This document shows, piece after piece, positions 34,568 through 43,195 of a stretch of 45,100 nt of DNA. The stretch is from DATKZH01 sp964475955 (lineage in GTDB: Bacteria; Planctomycetota; Planctomycetia; Pirellulales; Thermoguttaceae): NCBI GenBank assembly GCA_964475955.1, contig CAYYZY010000050.1, positions 1-45,100 on the forward strand, read 5' to 3'. A program made the translations under genes and the position numbers. The notes beneath the pieces were generated by a model. It had not been told where the DNA came from and made no database searches. It saw nothing but the letters and a program-made list of their open reading frames with translations. Numbering within the stretch: position 1 is the stretch's first letter; each line of letters starts with the position of its first letter.

Positions 34568-35872
34568 TCACCGGTCCTCGATCCGGTAGAGCGCCGACTT
34601 GGTGCGCAGGTAGAGGGCGTTGCCGGAGACGGCCGGGGAGGCCATGAAGCCGTCGGCGAGCTGGTTGACCGCCAGCACGCGGTGCTCGCGCGCCGCGGCG
34701 ATGACGGTGGTCTTGCCCTGCTCGTCGAAGAAGTAGATGCGGCCCGACGCGTGAATGGGCGAGGCCGAATAGTTGCCGCCGAGCCGCGCGCGCCAGACCT
34801 CCTCGCCCGTCTCCGCCTCCAGGCAGGCGGCGACCCCGTTGTCGTCGACCGCGAACAGGAGATCGTCGACCAGCAAGACCGAGGATCGGCCCGGCACCAC
34901 GCGGCGGTACTCCCAGGCGACGTGCGTACGAGTCACCACGCCGCGCCCGTCAGGGCGAACCGCCCAAAGGGAACTTCGACCCAGCCCCATCGGGGAGAAG
35001 ACGAACCCGTGGCCCACGGCCGGCCGGCTCGACCCCGAATGGCCGTCGCGGCACTCCACCCGCCACAGCTCCTCGCCCGTCTCCGGGGCGTAGCCGTAGA
35101 GGGCCTTCGAGGCGAGGCTCACGAGCACGTCGCGGCCGCCGGCGCGGGCGACGACGGGCGTGGAGAAGCCTTTGCGGTAGTCGCCGTCGCGCGTGGGGCG
35201 CTCGGTCTCGGGGTCGAGGTCCTGGAAGTCGACGCTGCGGTCGGTCTTCCAGACGGTCTCGCCGGTGCGCTTGTCCATGGCGACGACGAACTGGTGGTCG
35301 CTGCCGTCGAAGTGCAGGATCAGCAGATTCCTGTAAAGGAAAGGCGACGACCCCGGCCCGCGGAAGTGATTGCAGACGAAGTCGGTCCGCTGCCAGATCA
35401 CTTCGCCGGTGGCCGTGTCGAGGCAGCCCGTGTAGGGCGAGCCGAAGCTGAGGTACACGCGCCCCTGTTCGATGACGGGCGAAGGGGAGGCGTACGAGTT
35501 GAACGGGTGGCAATACTGCGGTCCGGCCACGTAGTGCAGCCGCTTGCGGAGCACGATCTTGCCGGAGTTCTTGTCGACGGCGATCGCCGACAACCGGGTG
35601 CCGTCCTCCGGCGCGGTGGACATCCAGATCGTATCGCCCCAGATGACGGGCGACGACCACGCCTTGCCCGAGATGGGCGTCTTCCACGCCACGTTCTCCG
35701 TCTCGCTCCAACGAAGCGGCAGGTCGGCCGGGTCGCAGAGCCCCTGGTCGGTCGGGCCGCGAAAGCCGGGCCAATTCTCGCCGCCCCGGGCCGAGGCCGC
35801 CAGAATGAGCGACGTCGTCAACCAGAGGACCGCTCGGTGTCGATTCACGCGTGGCGCCGAAATGCTGTTCAT
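34568..35872 (-). CDS. Exported PQQ-type beta-propeller protein
   Basis: A 434-residue protein. The start at 35872 begins a signal peptide (RAVLWLTTSLILAASARGG, ending near residue 30); the upstream extension to 36010 is not coding in style. NWPGFRGPTDQG opens the mature protein, as in the lipoprotein propeller at 14.1-15.4 kb. Blade motifs recur: DKNSGKIVLRK, DTATGEVIWQR, DKRTGETVWKT, APETGEELWR and EAETGEEVWR. The fold is therefore a PQQ-like propeller without a catalytic dehydrogenase signature. It lies 107 bp upstream (in genome coordinates) of the FHA gene start, but as it is transcribed toward that gene it could precede the locus on the same transcript. Function is unknown; such proteins are numerous in planctomycetes. 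Confidence 0.88.
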   Translation of the reverse strand: MNSISAPRVNRHRAVLWLTTSLILAASARGGENWPGFRGPTDQGLCDPADLPLRWSETENVAWKTPISGKAWSSPVIWGDTIWMSTAPEDGTRLSAIAVDKNSGKIVLRKRLHYVAGPQYCHPFNSYASPSPVIEQGRVYLSFGSPYTGCLDTATGEVIWQRTDFVCNHFRGPGSSPFLYRNLLILHFDGSDHQFVVAMDKRTGETVWKTDRSVDFQDLDPETERPTRDGDYRKGFSTPVVARAGGRDVLVSLASKALYGYAPETGEELWRVECRDGHSGSSRPAVGHGFVFSPMGLGRSSLWAVRPDGRGVVTRTHVAWEYRRVVPGRSSVLLVDDLLFAVDDNGVAACLEAETGEEVWRARLGGNYSASPIHASGRIYFFDEQGKTTVIAAAREHRVLAVNQLADGFMASPAVSGNALYLRTKSALYRIEDR

Positions 35873-36097
35873 CGCGGTGTCGTCTTTCGTTCGGGAAAGT
35901 GGCAATGATGGAAGGGCAAATAGCGTGAAAGCCTGCAGGGTGGAGGCACGGGCCGTAGGTGGCTCGCGGCACGCGAAGTTCTCGACGCTATCCAGGTTCC
36001 ACACCATCAATACGGCCCCGACTTGGCAGTGCGTCGGCGGGCGGGCGGCTCGTCTCTCGACCGACCCCGCGAAAACATTATGAGCTTTTCGGCCCCA

Positions 36098-37629
36098 TCA
36101 ATCGACCTCATCCAGCTTGAGGTAGTCGAGGCCGAACATGTGACGCTCGATCGCCTGGGGGTTCGAGCCGACGATCTCGACCTCCAGCCGGTTCGGCCCC
36201 TTGGCGAGCTCGAACCGGCCCAGGTCGATCAGGTCGTGGGCGACCTGGGGAGCGAAGCGATCGATTGGCTCGTCGACCGCCTTGCCGGCGAGCGTGAGCC
36301 GCACCGCGCCGTAGTCCCTCGCCTTGGTCAGGTTCGCCCGCACGCGGTACGTGCCCGATCGCTCCGCCGGCCCTTACCCCGGACCTCGACGTAGTTGACG
36401 TCGAAGGCCCCGTTGCCGGTCTGGTCCTTGTTGGGGCCGGTGTCGATCTTCGTGTACTGGCGCCAGGTGGCGTGGAAGTGCATCGAACGGTCGTCCCACG
36501 TCCAGGGGCCGACGGCGCCGCCGCCGCGCACGTGGACCGGCTGGTCGCCCAGGTTGTGTACGGCCAGCTCGCACGACTCCTCGAACGGCATCACCCAGAA
36601 GGCCGTCATCTTCCCGTTCTCGTCGACCCGGGTGTACCAAGTCTGGTACGGGCTCACGCGGTAGCCGATGCCGAAGAAATCGCCCACCGGGCACCAGACG
36701 GTCCGCTCGCCGTCGAACGCAATCTCCAGCACGGTGGAGCGGAGCGCCTGCGGGAGGTCGTCGGCCTCGAGCTCGAGGGTCAGCTCGCGCACGGCGGCGG
36801 GCCCTTCGATCGCAAGCGGGAGCTTGTCCTGCGGGCCGAGGTCGCCTGAGAAGTTGACCGTCCTCAGGGTCGGCTCGGCCCGATCGCGGCCCGACCGCAC
36901 GAGCCGCTGGCCGACGCGCCCAAGCACGGCGGCGTGCTCTTCGAGCTGCCCGCGGGCGAAGGTGACCACGTCGGTCCCCGGCTCGTAGGTGCGGTAGTTG
37001 ATCTGGTAGTAGAGCGCTTCGTCCTGCTTGCCGCCGACGTCGGTGAGCTTGTCGCTCTCGTAGGTGATCTTGCAGTGCTTGGCGTAGGGGATCGGCAGGT
37101 AGAGGTTGTGGCCGCGCCGCTCGTAGGGTGTTTCCGGCGAAACCGACTCGCTCAGCGGCGGCCCGACCAGCGCCTGGCCGCTGATCAAATCGGCGATGGG
37201 GCCGTCGATGGCCGGCTCCGGCTGACCGTCCAGGTAGACGCGCATCGTGCCGTTGGAGAACGGGCCGCCCCGGGGGCCGTGCCACGTACCGCAGAACCGC
37301 ACCACCGCGCCGGGCCCGTCGGCGTCCAAGAGCACCCACTCCGTGCGGCCTGCGTTCTCCTCCCGGCGCACGAACTGGCTGCGGTCCCAGTTGGCGAACC
37401 AGCCGGGCTCGTTGGGAGCCACCGTGTCGCGGTCGTAGCTGCTCGCCTGACGACACACGTACGCCGGCTCGGGGAATCGGGCCAGGCGGTCGCGATCGAC
37501 CATCTTCTCCAGAAGCGACTCGAGGCTCACCGGCTCCGCCCCGACGGGCGCCGCGGCCGCCAGCAGCAAGCCGGCGAGAGCAGCCAGCAGGGACGTCCTT
37601 CTTGCGAGTGTCTCACGTCGGGCGATCAT
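36098..37629 (-). pseudogene. Exported GH172/DUF2961-like protein, frameshifted
   Basis: The first frame runs from the ATG at 37629 (AGGAG 8 bases upstream) to 36328: signal peptide (LLAALAGLLLAAAAPVGA), then DUF2961-type motifs such as SSYDRDT, WVLLDADGPGAVVRFCGTW, FSNGTMRVYLDG and, near the end, FDVNYVEVRGKG. After that the frame ends in nonsense-like RRSDRARTACGRT. A second frame (to 36098) continues with SGTYRVRANL and a C-terminal beta domain ending FGLDYLKLDEVD. One missing base near 36365-36375, in a C/G-rich run, would join them into about 510 residues. DUF2961 members include GH172 difructose/arabinan-active glycosidases. This is either a real inactivating mutation or a base-calling error. 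Confidence 0.8.
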
Positions 37630-37725
37630 GGTAGCGTCTCCTGAAGGTTACGGATCAACGGCCGTAAGACAATTACCCCGTTCCGGGCGAAGCACGCCCG
37701 GTCCCCGCAGGCAACTCCCGGCACT

Positions 37726-37911
37726 CTACGGCCTGGGAATCCCAAGCTGGTCGCAGATGGTGCGCGCGGTCGTCTCCTTGATTTCACGATGCCGGGGGAC
37801 CGCGGCGCAGCGGCCGTTGGCTGGATTGCGGTAAATCGTGTGATTGGCGCCTTCGCGGTCTCGGTAGCAGCCATGACGCTCAAGATGTCGAATCAGGTCC
37901 ACACGTTTCAT
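37726..37911 (-). CDS. hicA: HicA-type mRNA interferase toxin
   Basis: A 61-residue protein of the HicA family, toxins that cut mRNA with a double-stranded-RNA-binding-like fold. MKRVDLIRHLERHGC is the usual opening and the catalytic His is at position 24 in GANHTIYRNP. PRHREIKETTARTICDQLGI is the typical second half. Length is normal for HicA. The ATG overlaps the antitoxin stop by 4 bp (ATGA), so the toxin is translated after the antitoxin. Both active-site and fold residues look intact, so a working module is likely. Confidence 0.93.
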   Translation of the reverse strand: MKRVDLIRHLERHGCYRDREGANHTIYRNPANGRCAAVPRHREIKETTARTICDQLGIPRP

Positions 37912-38138
37912 GGCGAGGGCACTTCCACCGAAAGCGTCTCCCAGATCGCGCCGCCCGGCGCGTCCTTGGCGGCGTTTTCGCGATACGCTTCGAGGAGCAG
38001 CTCCACGGCCTCGCGAATGTTGGCCCGGGCTTCGTCCATGTCGCACCCTTGGGTGACGGCGCCGGGCAACTCGGGCACCGTGGCCATGATCCAGCCGTCT
38101 TCGATCGTCGTGTAGACCACGTGGTACTCGTGTCTCAT
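37908..38138 (-). CDS. hicB: HicB-type antitoxin
   Basis: A 76-residue HicB-family antitoxin. The N-terminal partial RNase H-like fold is clear: YHVVYTTIEDGWIMATVPEL, PGAVTQGCDMDEARANIREA and VELLLEAYREN. It is short and lacks the C-terminal ribbon-helix-helix or HTH domain that many HicB proteins use for DNA binding, so autorepression may need another factor or may not occur. The order hicB then hicA is the reverse of the E. coli order but common elsewhere. The 4-bp overlap with hicA supports a two-gene operon. Confidence 0.93.
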   Translation of the reverse strand: MRHEYHVVYTTIEDGWIMATVPELPGAVTQGCDMDEARANIREAVELLLEAYRENAAKDAPGGAIWETLSVEVPSP

Positions 38139-38208
38139 GCGAAAGGCCTCGCGCGCTCTTCGGAATTGGCTGAAAGGCGATCACAGAACCAGACTGCCCT
38201 CACGCCCG

Positions 38209-38322
38209 GCCCCTCTCGCGCAAGCGGGAGAGGCGAGTCGCGTTGGGGCCCCTCCGGCAGACGGGGAAAGGGAGTCGCGTCAGGGGCCTTCTCCAGCAAG
38301 CAGGAGACAGGAGTTCTGTCAG
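38209..38322. repeat. Three tandem hairpin units of about 38 bp
   Basis: Three units begin with GGCCCCTC or GGCCTTCTC and end with GTCAGG or GTTGG. Each contains a short hairpin: CCTCTC/GGGAGAGG, CCCCTCCG/CGGGGAAAGG and CTTCTCC/GGAGACAGG. The units have diverged but keep length and layout. It resembles dispersed CCCTCTCC...GGAGAGGG palindromes found in many bacterial intergenic regions. Confidence 0.65.
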
Positions 38323-38334
38323 GGCCTTTGGAGT

Positions 38335-38367
38335 ATTGTATCCGACGGGTCTGAGCCCGTCCACAAT
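38335..38367. repeat. Short palindrome ATTGT-GACGGG...CCCGTC-ACAAT
   Basis: GACGGG at 38344-38349 pairs with CCCGTC at 38356-38361, and the outer ATTGT and ACAAT also pair. The 33-bp unit is a compact hairpin, probably another dispersed element. It is placed after the three-unit array and before the amidohydrolase-like start. Confidence 0.55.
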
Positions 38368-38499
38368 GAAGCCGGCAGCCGCCTGGCGGACGGCTTGACA
38401 CGCCGCGTCGTCGCCGGCAAGATGACCCGCGGTGGGCCGATCGCGCGGCCGGATGCAAGCGGGGCGCAGAAGTTCGTTCTCTCGATTGGGGGTTTTGCC

Positions 38500-39180
38500 A
38501 TGCAAGTGCGTGCCTCGTTCTTGCTTTTCGTCCACGTTCTGTTGGCTGTTGCCGCGAGTCACGCGGAGGACGTCAGGAAGGCCGAGGTCTACGCCCGGCT
38601 CAAGGCCGACGTCGACGCCGTCTCGTCGATCAACACGCACGACCACCTCCGCCCCTTCGACCAGATCCCCCGCGCCCCCGAGGCCGACCAGGCGCTTCGC
38701 CAGCTCTGGGCCACCAGCTACTTCCCCTGGAGCCATCGGCTGGCCGCCTGGCCGAAGGGCGGCTCGTTCGACGACTGGTGGAAGGCCGCCCGGGAGGGCT
38801 TCGCCAACGGCCGGGCGGCGAGCTGCTACCGCTATCTGCTGCCGGCGTTTCGCGACCTGTACGGCGTCGATTTCGACACGCTCTCCGCCGCTGACGCCCG
38901 CAAGCTCAGCCGGCGCATCCACGAGAACTCCGCCAACCGGGAGTGGCTCGAAATGATCCCCTCCAGCCGGATCATGTGGGGCTCCGACTCGGGCACGGCC
39001 GAGGCCATCTACGGCGCGACCGAGTTCACGCGCCGGTGCCTGGCCGAAGCGCTCGCCGAGATGGTCCTCCGCGGCCGGCTCCGCGAAACCGACGCCCTGC
39101 GCATCGGCCGCCAGGTGATGCGCGAGAACGCCCTGGACATGTTCCCGTCGCTCCGCAAAAGACTCTGGCGCAAGCCGTAG
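38500..39180 (+). CDS. Internally truncated exported amidohydrolase-like protein
   Basis: A 226-residue protein from the ATG at 38500 (GGGGG about 7 bases upstream) with a signal peptide (SFLLFVHVLLAVAASHA). SSINTHDHLRPF carries the HxH-type metal-binding motif of strand 1, and IMWGSDSGTAEAIYGATEF carries the last Asp ligand. RIGRQVMRENALDMFP is the normal C-terminal helix. The segment joining them is far too short: SANREWLEMIPSSRIM runs straight from a helix after strand 1 to strand 8. A full amidohydrolase barrel of this kind has about 400-450 residues, so roughly 200 residues (strands 3-7, with the central His/Lys ligands) are missing in frame. The product is unlikely to fold as an active enzyme. 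It is best viewed as a decaying gene although its frame is open. Confidence 0.75.
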   Translation: MQVRASFLLFVHVLLAVAASHAEDVRKAEVYARLKADVDAVSSINTHDHLRPFDQIPRAPEADQALRQLWATSYFPWSHRLAAWPKGGSFDDWWKAAREGFANGRAASCYRYLLPAFRDLYGVDFDTLSAADARKLSRRIHENSANREWLEMIPSSRIMWGSDSGTAEAIYGATEFTRRCLAEALAEMVLRGRLRETDALRIGRQVMRENALDMFPSLRKRLWRKP

Positions 39181-39223
39181 GGTGCGGGGGCGCAAGCACG
39201 CGCTTTGTCGGTGCGGCAGCCCA

Positions 39224-41878
39224 TCACTCGTCGCCCAAGAGGAAAAGCCGCGTTTCGCCCGCGACCATGGGAATCTCGAACTCCGACACGCCCGTGCCGA
39301 TCACGCGGTCGGCGTAGAGATCGCGGACGGCGGCCGCCCGGGGCAGCACGACGCGCTTGGTGCCGGGCTCGCTGGCCGTCAGGGCGAGGAACCGGGCGTC
39401 GGCGCTGACGACGTCGTCCGAATCGACGTAGATGTGAACGCCGGACGCCTTAAGCACGTTGCGCAAGAGGGCCGCGGGGGCGTCGGTCGTTCCCACGTAC
39501 ACGCGCAATCCCTCCGGCCCGTTCTTCGCCGCCACCAGCGTCTCGCCGCTCGGCAAGGCGGCCAGCGGCGTGACGCCCGGCCGCGGCTTGACGGCCCAGA
39601 GCGGCTCGAGCTTCGCCTTCGCGCCGAACGGCTCGGCGGAGAGGCCGCGCAGCAAGGGACTGTCGCCCTCGACGAACGTGACTTCGGCGTTGTCAGCCTC
39701 GATTCGAGTGACCGGCATGCCCACCAGTTCGCGGATGAGCCGGTCATCCGCGCGGTCGCCCAGAAACCCGCTGCCATAGAAGTAGACGGCCGTCTTCTGG
39801 CGGGTCGCTTCGGCGATCCCCTTGCGCGCGGCCCCGTCGAGATGGAACGGGTCGAGGAAGAGGTACGCCTTGGCCGGCGGCACCTTGCCCGAGAGGAGGT
39901 CGCCCAGGTAGTGGACGCGAATCGGGGCCCCCATGCGGTAGAGCTTCGCCCGGAGCAGGTAGCACTGCTCGCGCATGATCGTCCGGTTGCACGCGATGGC
40001 CCGCGGTGAGCGCTCGTCGACGATCACGGCCACCTCGGGCGCGAAGGTGGCCGGCTCGGCCACGTTTTCGTCGTAGTGCTCCTTGAGCCGCCGGATGTTG
40101 TCCCAAATGTCCTGCCCGTCGAGCCAGCCCACGCCGCCCAGGTCCATGTACCAGCAGGCCATGCGCCGGGGGAGGATGTGGCCGTAGTTTCGCTGGTGGA
40201 CCCAGAACGACTTCTGGGGCGTGTCGACGCGCCCGTAGCCCGCGTCCTCAGCGGCCAGGTACGTGCGCGTGTCGTCCTCGTTGAGCCAGAGCTTGCCCGC
40301 GGCGCGCACGGAATCGACGGCCGTCATGAACAGCCCCGCCCCGCCCGACTGGCGGTCGAAGTACGAGATGGGCGAGCAGAGGATATCGACGTCCGGGCAC
40401 CGGAGCATCCGCTCCATGGCCAAATGGCCGCTCACCTGCGGGCCCGAGGGGATGCCGCACATGTCGAAGAAGTAACCGTAGAAGAAAGTGACGAGCCTCT
40501 TGCCGCCGGTCTCCTCCTTGATCGCCCGGGCCATCATCTCCAGCGGCTCCTCCATGGCGAGCTGCTTGTACTCGTAGAAGTTGAGCAGACGGCGCTCGGC
40601 GATCGGGTCGCGGAACAGGCCGTGGGTGGTGGCTCGCCGCTCGTCGGCCGTGGGGAGCGGGGCCGTTTCGAGCGCGACGTCTTCGTCGCCCCACGCGGCC
40701 CGAAGCGCGTCATCCGTGGCGTACCGCTCCCTCAGCCATCGGCGAAAGCCGGCGGCCATAGCGGGCGAGAAGCCCGACAGGCGCGGCTCCCACGACCGCT
40801 GGTAGAACCACTCGCCCGTGTGCTGGCCGCACGGATGGTAGCCCAGCATGTGGTCGCCGTAGTGCTCCTCGCAGAAGCGGACCAGGCCGCGGAGGTGTCG
40901 GACCGTCTCTTCCCGCCAGAGCGTCGAGGCAGGGCATTCGCTCTTGGTCTGGCCGTCGTCGAACGTGAGGCAATGGTCGGGGTGGGCCTTCTGCCACCAG
41001 GCCGGGGCGCCCATGCCGAACCGGGGCAGGAAGAGCGCCTCGGGATCGGCCTTGAGCGTGGCCTCGAACGCGCTGACCACGCCGCCGTAGTCGGCCTCCT
41101 CGCCCTCCTTGGGCCACGGCATGGGGATGCCGAACGAGTGGATGTGAATGCCCGCCGCGGCGGCCATGCGCACCTGGCTCTGGTAGATCGAGTGGCTGTC
41201 GTCGGGCGGGTAGATCGTCCAGGGCGGGCCGTGATGCAGCGCGAGCAGGTCGCCCCGGAGCTTGCGGTCGGCCTTCATCTTTACGGTGAACGTGTAGCGG
41301 CGGCCGCGTCGGCACGTCATGCCGGTCTGGTAGAAGTGGACGTGCATGGTCGACGAGCCGCCCTCGCGGATCACCAGCCGGCACGCCCGGCTGCTCTCCG
41401 GGGCGTCGCCCTCGACCACGTCCCACTCGGCCTCGGAGTTGTACCGCTTCTTATCCGTGAAAAGCCGCCACGCCTGGCCCACCTCGTCCTTGGTCCCCTC
41501 CCAGCCGCCGAAGCGAAGCATGTTCTGGGCCGCCGGGTCGTCGCGTGCGCCCTCGACCACGCGCGCATCGTCGATCCACACGGTGCCCGGCCCGCTCCCG
41601 CCCAGGCGGACGTGTACGCCGAAATGGCCCTCGTTGTCCTCCGGCGCAGTGAACGTGAACCCGTAGGTTTTCCACTCCGTGTCGAGCGTGAACCGGTACG
41701 GGCGCCCGCCCGAGGCCCAGCCGAAGAAGACCAAGGGGGCGGTCGGCTTGCCGTCGACCATCAGCGTCGGCGACCCGTGAAGCTCCTTCACCTGGCCGGT
41801 GGCCGCCCGGCAATCCCGGACCGCGCCGCCGGCCGATACGATCGCGAGCACGCACAGAAACAATGGGGTGGGTCGCAT
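39224..41878 (-). CDS. Exported beta-galactosidase-like (GH42-type) hydrolase with CBM-like domain
   Basis: An 884-residue exported protein; AAAGG lies 8 bases upstream of the ATG. A signal peptide (about 1-25) is followed by a beta-sandwich resembling family 4/9 carbohydrate-binding modules (WKTYGFTFTAPEDNEG, GTVWIDDARVVEG). The catalytic part (about 230-640) resembles the GH42/GH-A barrel: IHIHSFGIPMPWP, GYHPCGQHTGEWFY with a likely acid/base Glu, VTFFYGYFFDM, and KLWLNEDDTRTY with a likely nucleophile region. The middle is followed by a GATase-like trimerisation domain (EVAVIVDERSPRAIACN, KAYLFLDPFHLDG) and a C-terminal beta domain (RVIGTGVSEFEIP). These fit the GH42 domain order. The substrate is probably a beta-linked galactoside or related glycan. 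The catalytic residues are named by position only and are not proven. Confidence 0.82.
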   Translation of the reverse strand: MRPTPLFLCVLAIVSAGGAVRDCRAATGQVKELHGSPTLMVDGKPTAPLVFFGWASGGRPYRFTLDTEWKTYGFTFTAPEDNEGHFGVHVRLGGSGPGTVWIDDARVVEGARDDPAAQNMLRFGGWEGTKDEVGQAWRLFTDKKRYNSEAEWDVVEGDAPESSRACRLVIREGGSSTMHVHFYQTGMTCRRGRRYTFTVKMKADRKLRGDLLALHHGPPWTIYPPDDSHSIYQSQVRMAAAAGIHIHSFGIPMPWPKEGEEADYGGVVSAFEATLKADPEALFLPRFGMGAPAWWQKAHPDHCLTFDDGQTKSECPASTLWREETVRHLRGLVRFCEEHYGDHMLGYHPCGQHTGEWFYQRSWEPRLSGFSPAMAAGFRRWLRERYATDDALRAAWGDEDVALETAPLPTADERRATTHGLFRDPIAERRLLNFYEYKQLAMEEPLEMMARAIKEETGGKRLVTFFYGYFFDMCGIPSGPQVSGHLAMERMLRCPDVDILCSPISYFDRQSGGAGLFMTAVDSVRAAGKLWLNEDDTRTYLAAEDAGYGRVDTPQKSFWVHQRNYGHILPRRMACWYMDLGGVGWLDGQDIWDNIRRLKEHYDENVAEPATFAPEVAVIVDERSPRAIACNRTIMREQCYLLRAKLYRMGAPIRVHYLGDLLSGKVPPAKAYLFLDPFHLDGAARKGIAEATRQKTAVYFYGSGFLGDRADDRLIRELVGMPVTRIEADNAEVTFVEGDSPLLRGLSAEPFGAKAKLEPLWAVKPRPGVTPLAALPSGETLVAAKNGPEGLRVYVGTTDAPAALLRNVLKASGVHIYVDSDDVVSADARFLALTASEPGTKRVVLPRAAAVRDLYADRVIGTGVSEFEIPMVAGETRLFLLGDE

Positions 41879-42184
41879 CGTGGAGACCTTTCTTCAGAGG
41901 TAGGGTGGGTCGAGGTACGAGACCCACCTCGTGATTTGGGGAGCGCGCCTTGGTCTGTGGAATGCGTCCTACCTTGGAAGGAGAACGCGACGTCGCCGTA
42001 CCAGCCCCACCTTCGCGGCTACCGTTGGCGCGCCCGGCGTGATACCATGCTGAGGAACGTCGACGGCGGCGGACCTCGCGAGCCCAGCATGGCCCGACGC
42101 CCTGCTGCCCAGTCTACCCGCTGGTCGACCGGCGCGACATCCTCTCCGACGATTCGAGACGGCCCGGCCGCACGCGAGGACGGC
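41879..42184. other. Divergent intergenic region
   Basis: A 306-bp gap between the GH42-like gene and the HEAT gene. It contains an inverted repeat (GGTAGGGTGGGTC near 41900 against GAGACCCACCT near 41922-41932) that shares the GTAGGGTGGGT wording of the REP-like family. No small gene is supported. Confidence 0.5.
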
Positions 42185-43195
42185 ATGAAACCACGCTTCA
42201 CGCTGGCGATACTCCTCCTCCCGGTCGCCGCCGTGCCGGCCGGGGCGGCGGAGGAGTACCGTGGCAAGCCGGCCGGCGCGTGGGTCGCCCGGTTGAACGA
42301 CGACGACCTACGCGCCCGGTGGCACGCCACCTACGCCCTGGGGCAGATCGGGCCCGGCGCGGCCGAGGCCGTCGAGCCGCTGGCCGCGATGGTCGCCGAC
42401 AAGTACGGGCATGAATACGTGCGGAGCGGGGCGGCCTGGGCCCTGGGGCGGATCGGCCCTGCGGCCGAGCCGGCCGTGCCGCGGCTGGTCGAAACGCTCC
42501 GGTCGCAGCCGCCGCCGGTCGTCTCCGTGCGACGCACCGTGCCCCAGGCCCTCGGCCGCATCGGCCCGGCGGCCAGGCCCGCCGTGCCCGAGCTTCTCAA
42601 GCTCCTCGACGACGAAGACCGCGCCGTGCGCGTCAACGCGGCGGCCGCCCTGTGGCGGATCGCCGAGCACGAACGGGCGATTCCGGCCCTGGTCGCCATG
42701 CTCCGTACCGGCACGGGCACGCTCCCCTACAAGGCCGCGGTGGCGCTCGGGAAGCTAGGAGCACCTCAAAAAGGGGACGCAGCTCTTTTTCGGGCTGAAG
42801 AGAGCCGCGTCCCCTTTTTCGAGGTTATCCCGGCGTTGATTGAATCGCTGGGACATGCCGACGACGACGTGCGCCGCGCCGCCGGCCGATCGCTCGGCCA
42901 GCTCGGGCCGACCACGATCCCCGCGCTCCGCCAAGCCCTCGACCACGCGCAAGCCCCCGTCCGCCGCCACGCCGTCGTCGCCCTCGGCTGGATCGGCGAG
43001 CCCGCGGTCCCCGCGCTGATCGAAGCCCTGAAAAACGACCTGCCGCCCGTCCGCCTCACCGCCGCCCGGGAGCTAGGCCGCCTGGGCCCCGCAGCGGCGG
43101 AAGCCCGCGGGGCGCTGATCGAAGCCGTCGACGACCCGGACCCGCAGGTTCGCGCGGCGGCAGCGAAGGCGCTCAGCAGTCTGGTGGTCCGGTAG
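42185..43195 (+). CDS. Exported HEAT-repeat protein with in-frame palindromic insertion
   Basis: A 336-residue protein with a signal peptide (FTLAILLLPVAAVPAGA) and GAGG 6 bases before the ATG. After YRGKPAGAWVARL come about eight HEAT/PBS-lyase-type repeats of 30-40 residues with phrases such as ALGQIGPGAAEAVEPLAAM, ALGRIGPAAEPAVPRLVETL, ALGKLGAP and SLGQLGPTTIPALRQAL. HEAT repeats form a superhelical surface for protein binding. Between residues about 193 and 212 a segment (QKGDAALFRAEESRVPFF) interrupts a repeat; it is coded by a DNA palindrome (42768-42819) and is clearly foreign to the solenoid. The frame stays open, so the insertion lengthens the loop by about 19 residues. Function and partner are unknown. 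Confidence 0.85.
   Translation: MKPRFTLAILLLPVAAVPAGAAEEYRGKPAGAWVARLNDDDLRARWHATYALGQIGPGAAEAVEPLAAMVADKYGHEYVRSGAAWALGRIGPAAEPAVPRLVETLRSQPPPVVSVRRTVPQALGRIGPAARPAVPELLKLLDDEDRAVRVNAAAALWRIAEHERAIPALVAMLRTGTGTLPYKAAVALGKLGAPQKGDAALFRAEESRVPFFEVIPALIESLGHADDDVRRAAGRSLGQLGPTTIPALRQALDHAQAPVRRHAVVALGWIGEPAVPALIEALKNDLPPVRLTAARELGRLGPAAAEARGALIEAVDDPDPQVRAAAAKALSSLVVR
42768..42819. repeat. Palindromic REP-like element inserted in the HEAT gene
   Basis: The 19-bp arm AAAAAGGGGACGCAGCTCT (42768-42786) is the reverse complement of 42801-42819 with one mismatch, around a 14-base loop. It differs in base use from the HEAT gene (A/T-rich ends in a GC-rich gene). Such GGGGAC-type palindromes resemble targets mobilised by REP-associated tyrosine transposases (inference). 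Confidence 0.85.

Larger units (their letters stand above)
38139..38499. other. Divergent intergenic region filled with hairpin repeats
   Basis: A 361-bp region between hicB and the amidohydrolase-like gene. Two repeat structures, at 38209-38322 and 38335-38367, take up about half of it. The remainder shows no gene. Confidence 0.5.

Noticed and set aside
38209..38322. CRISPR array
   Set aside because: Only three diverged units with no constant repeat and no spacers; each unit is a hairpin. No cas genes are present.
40076..42184. Upstream extension of the HEAT-repeat protein
   Set aside because: It is antisense to the GH42-like gene. The ATG at 42185 has a ribosome binding site and starts a signal peptide.
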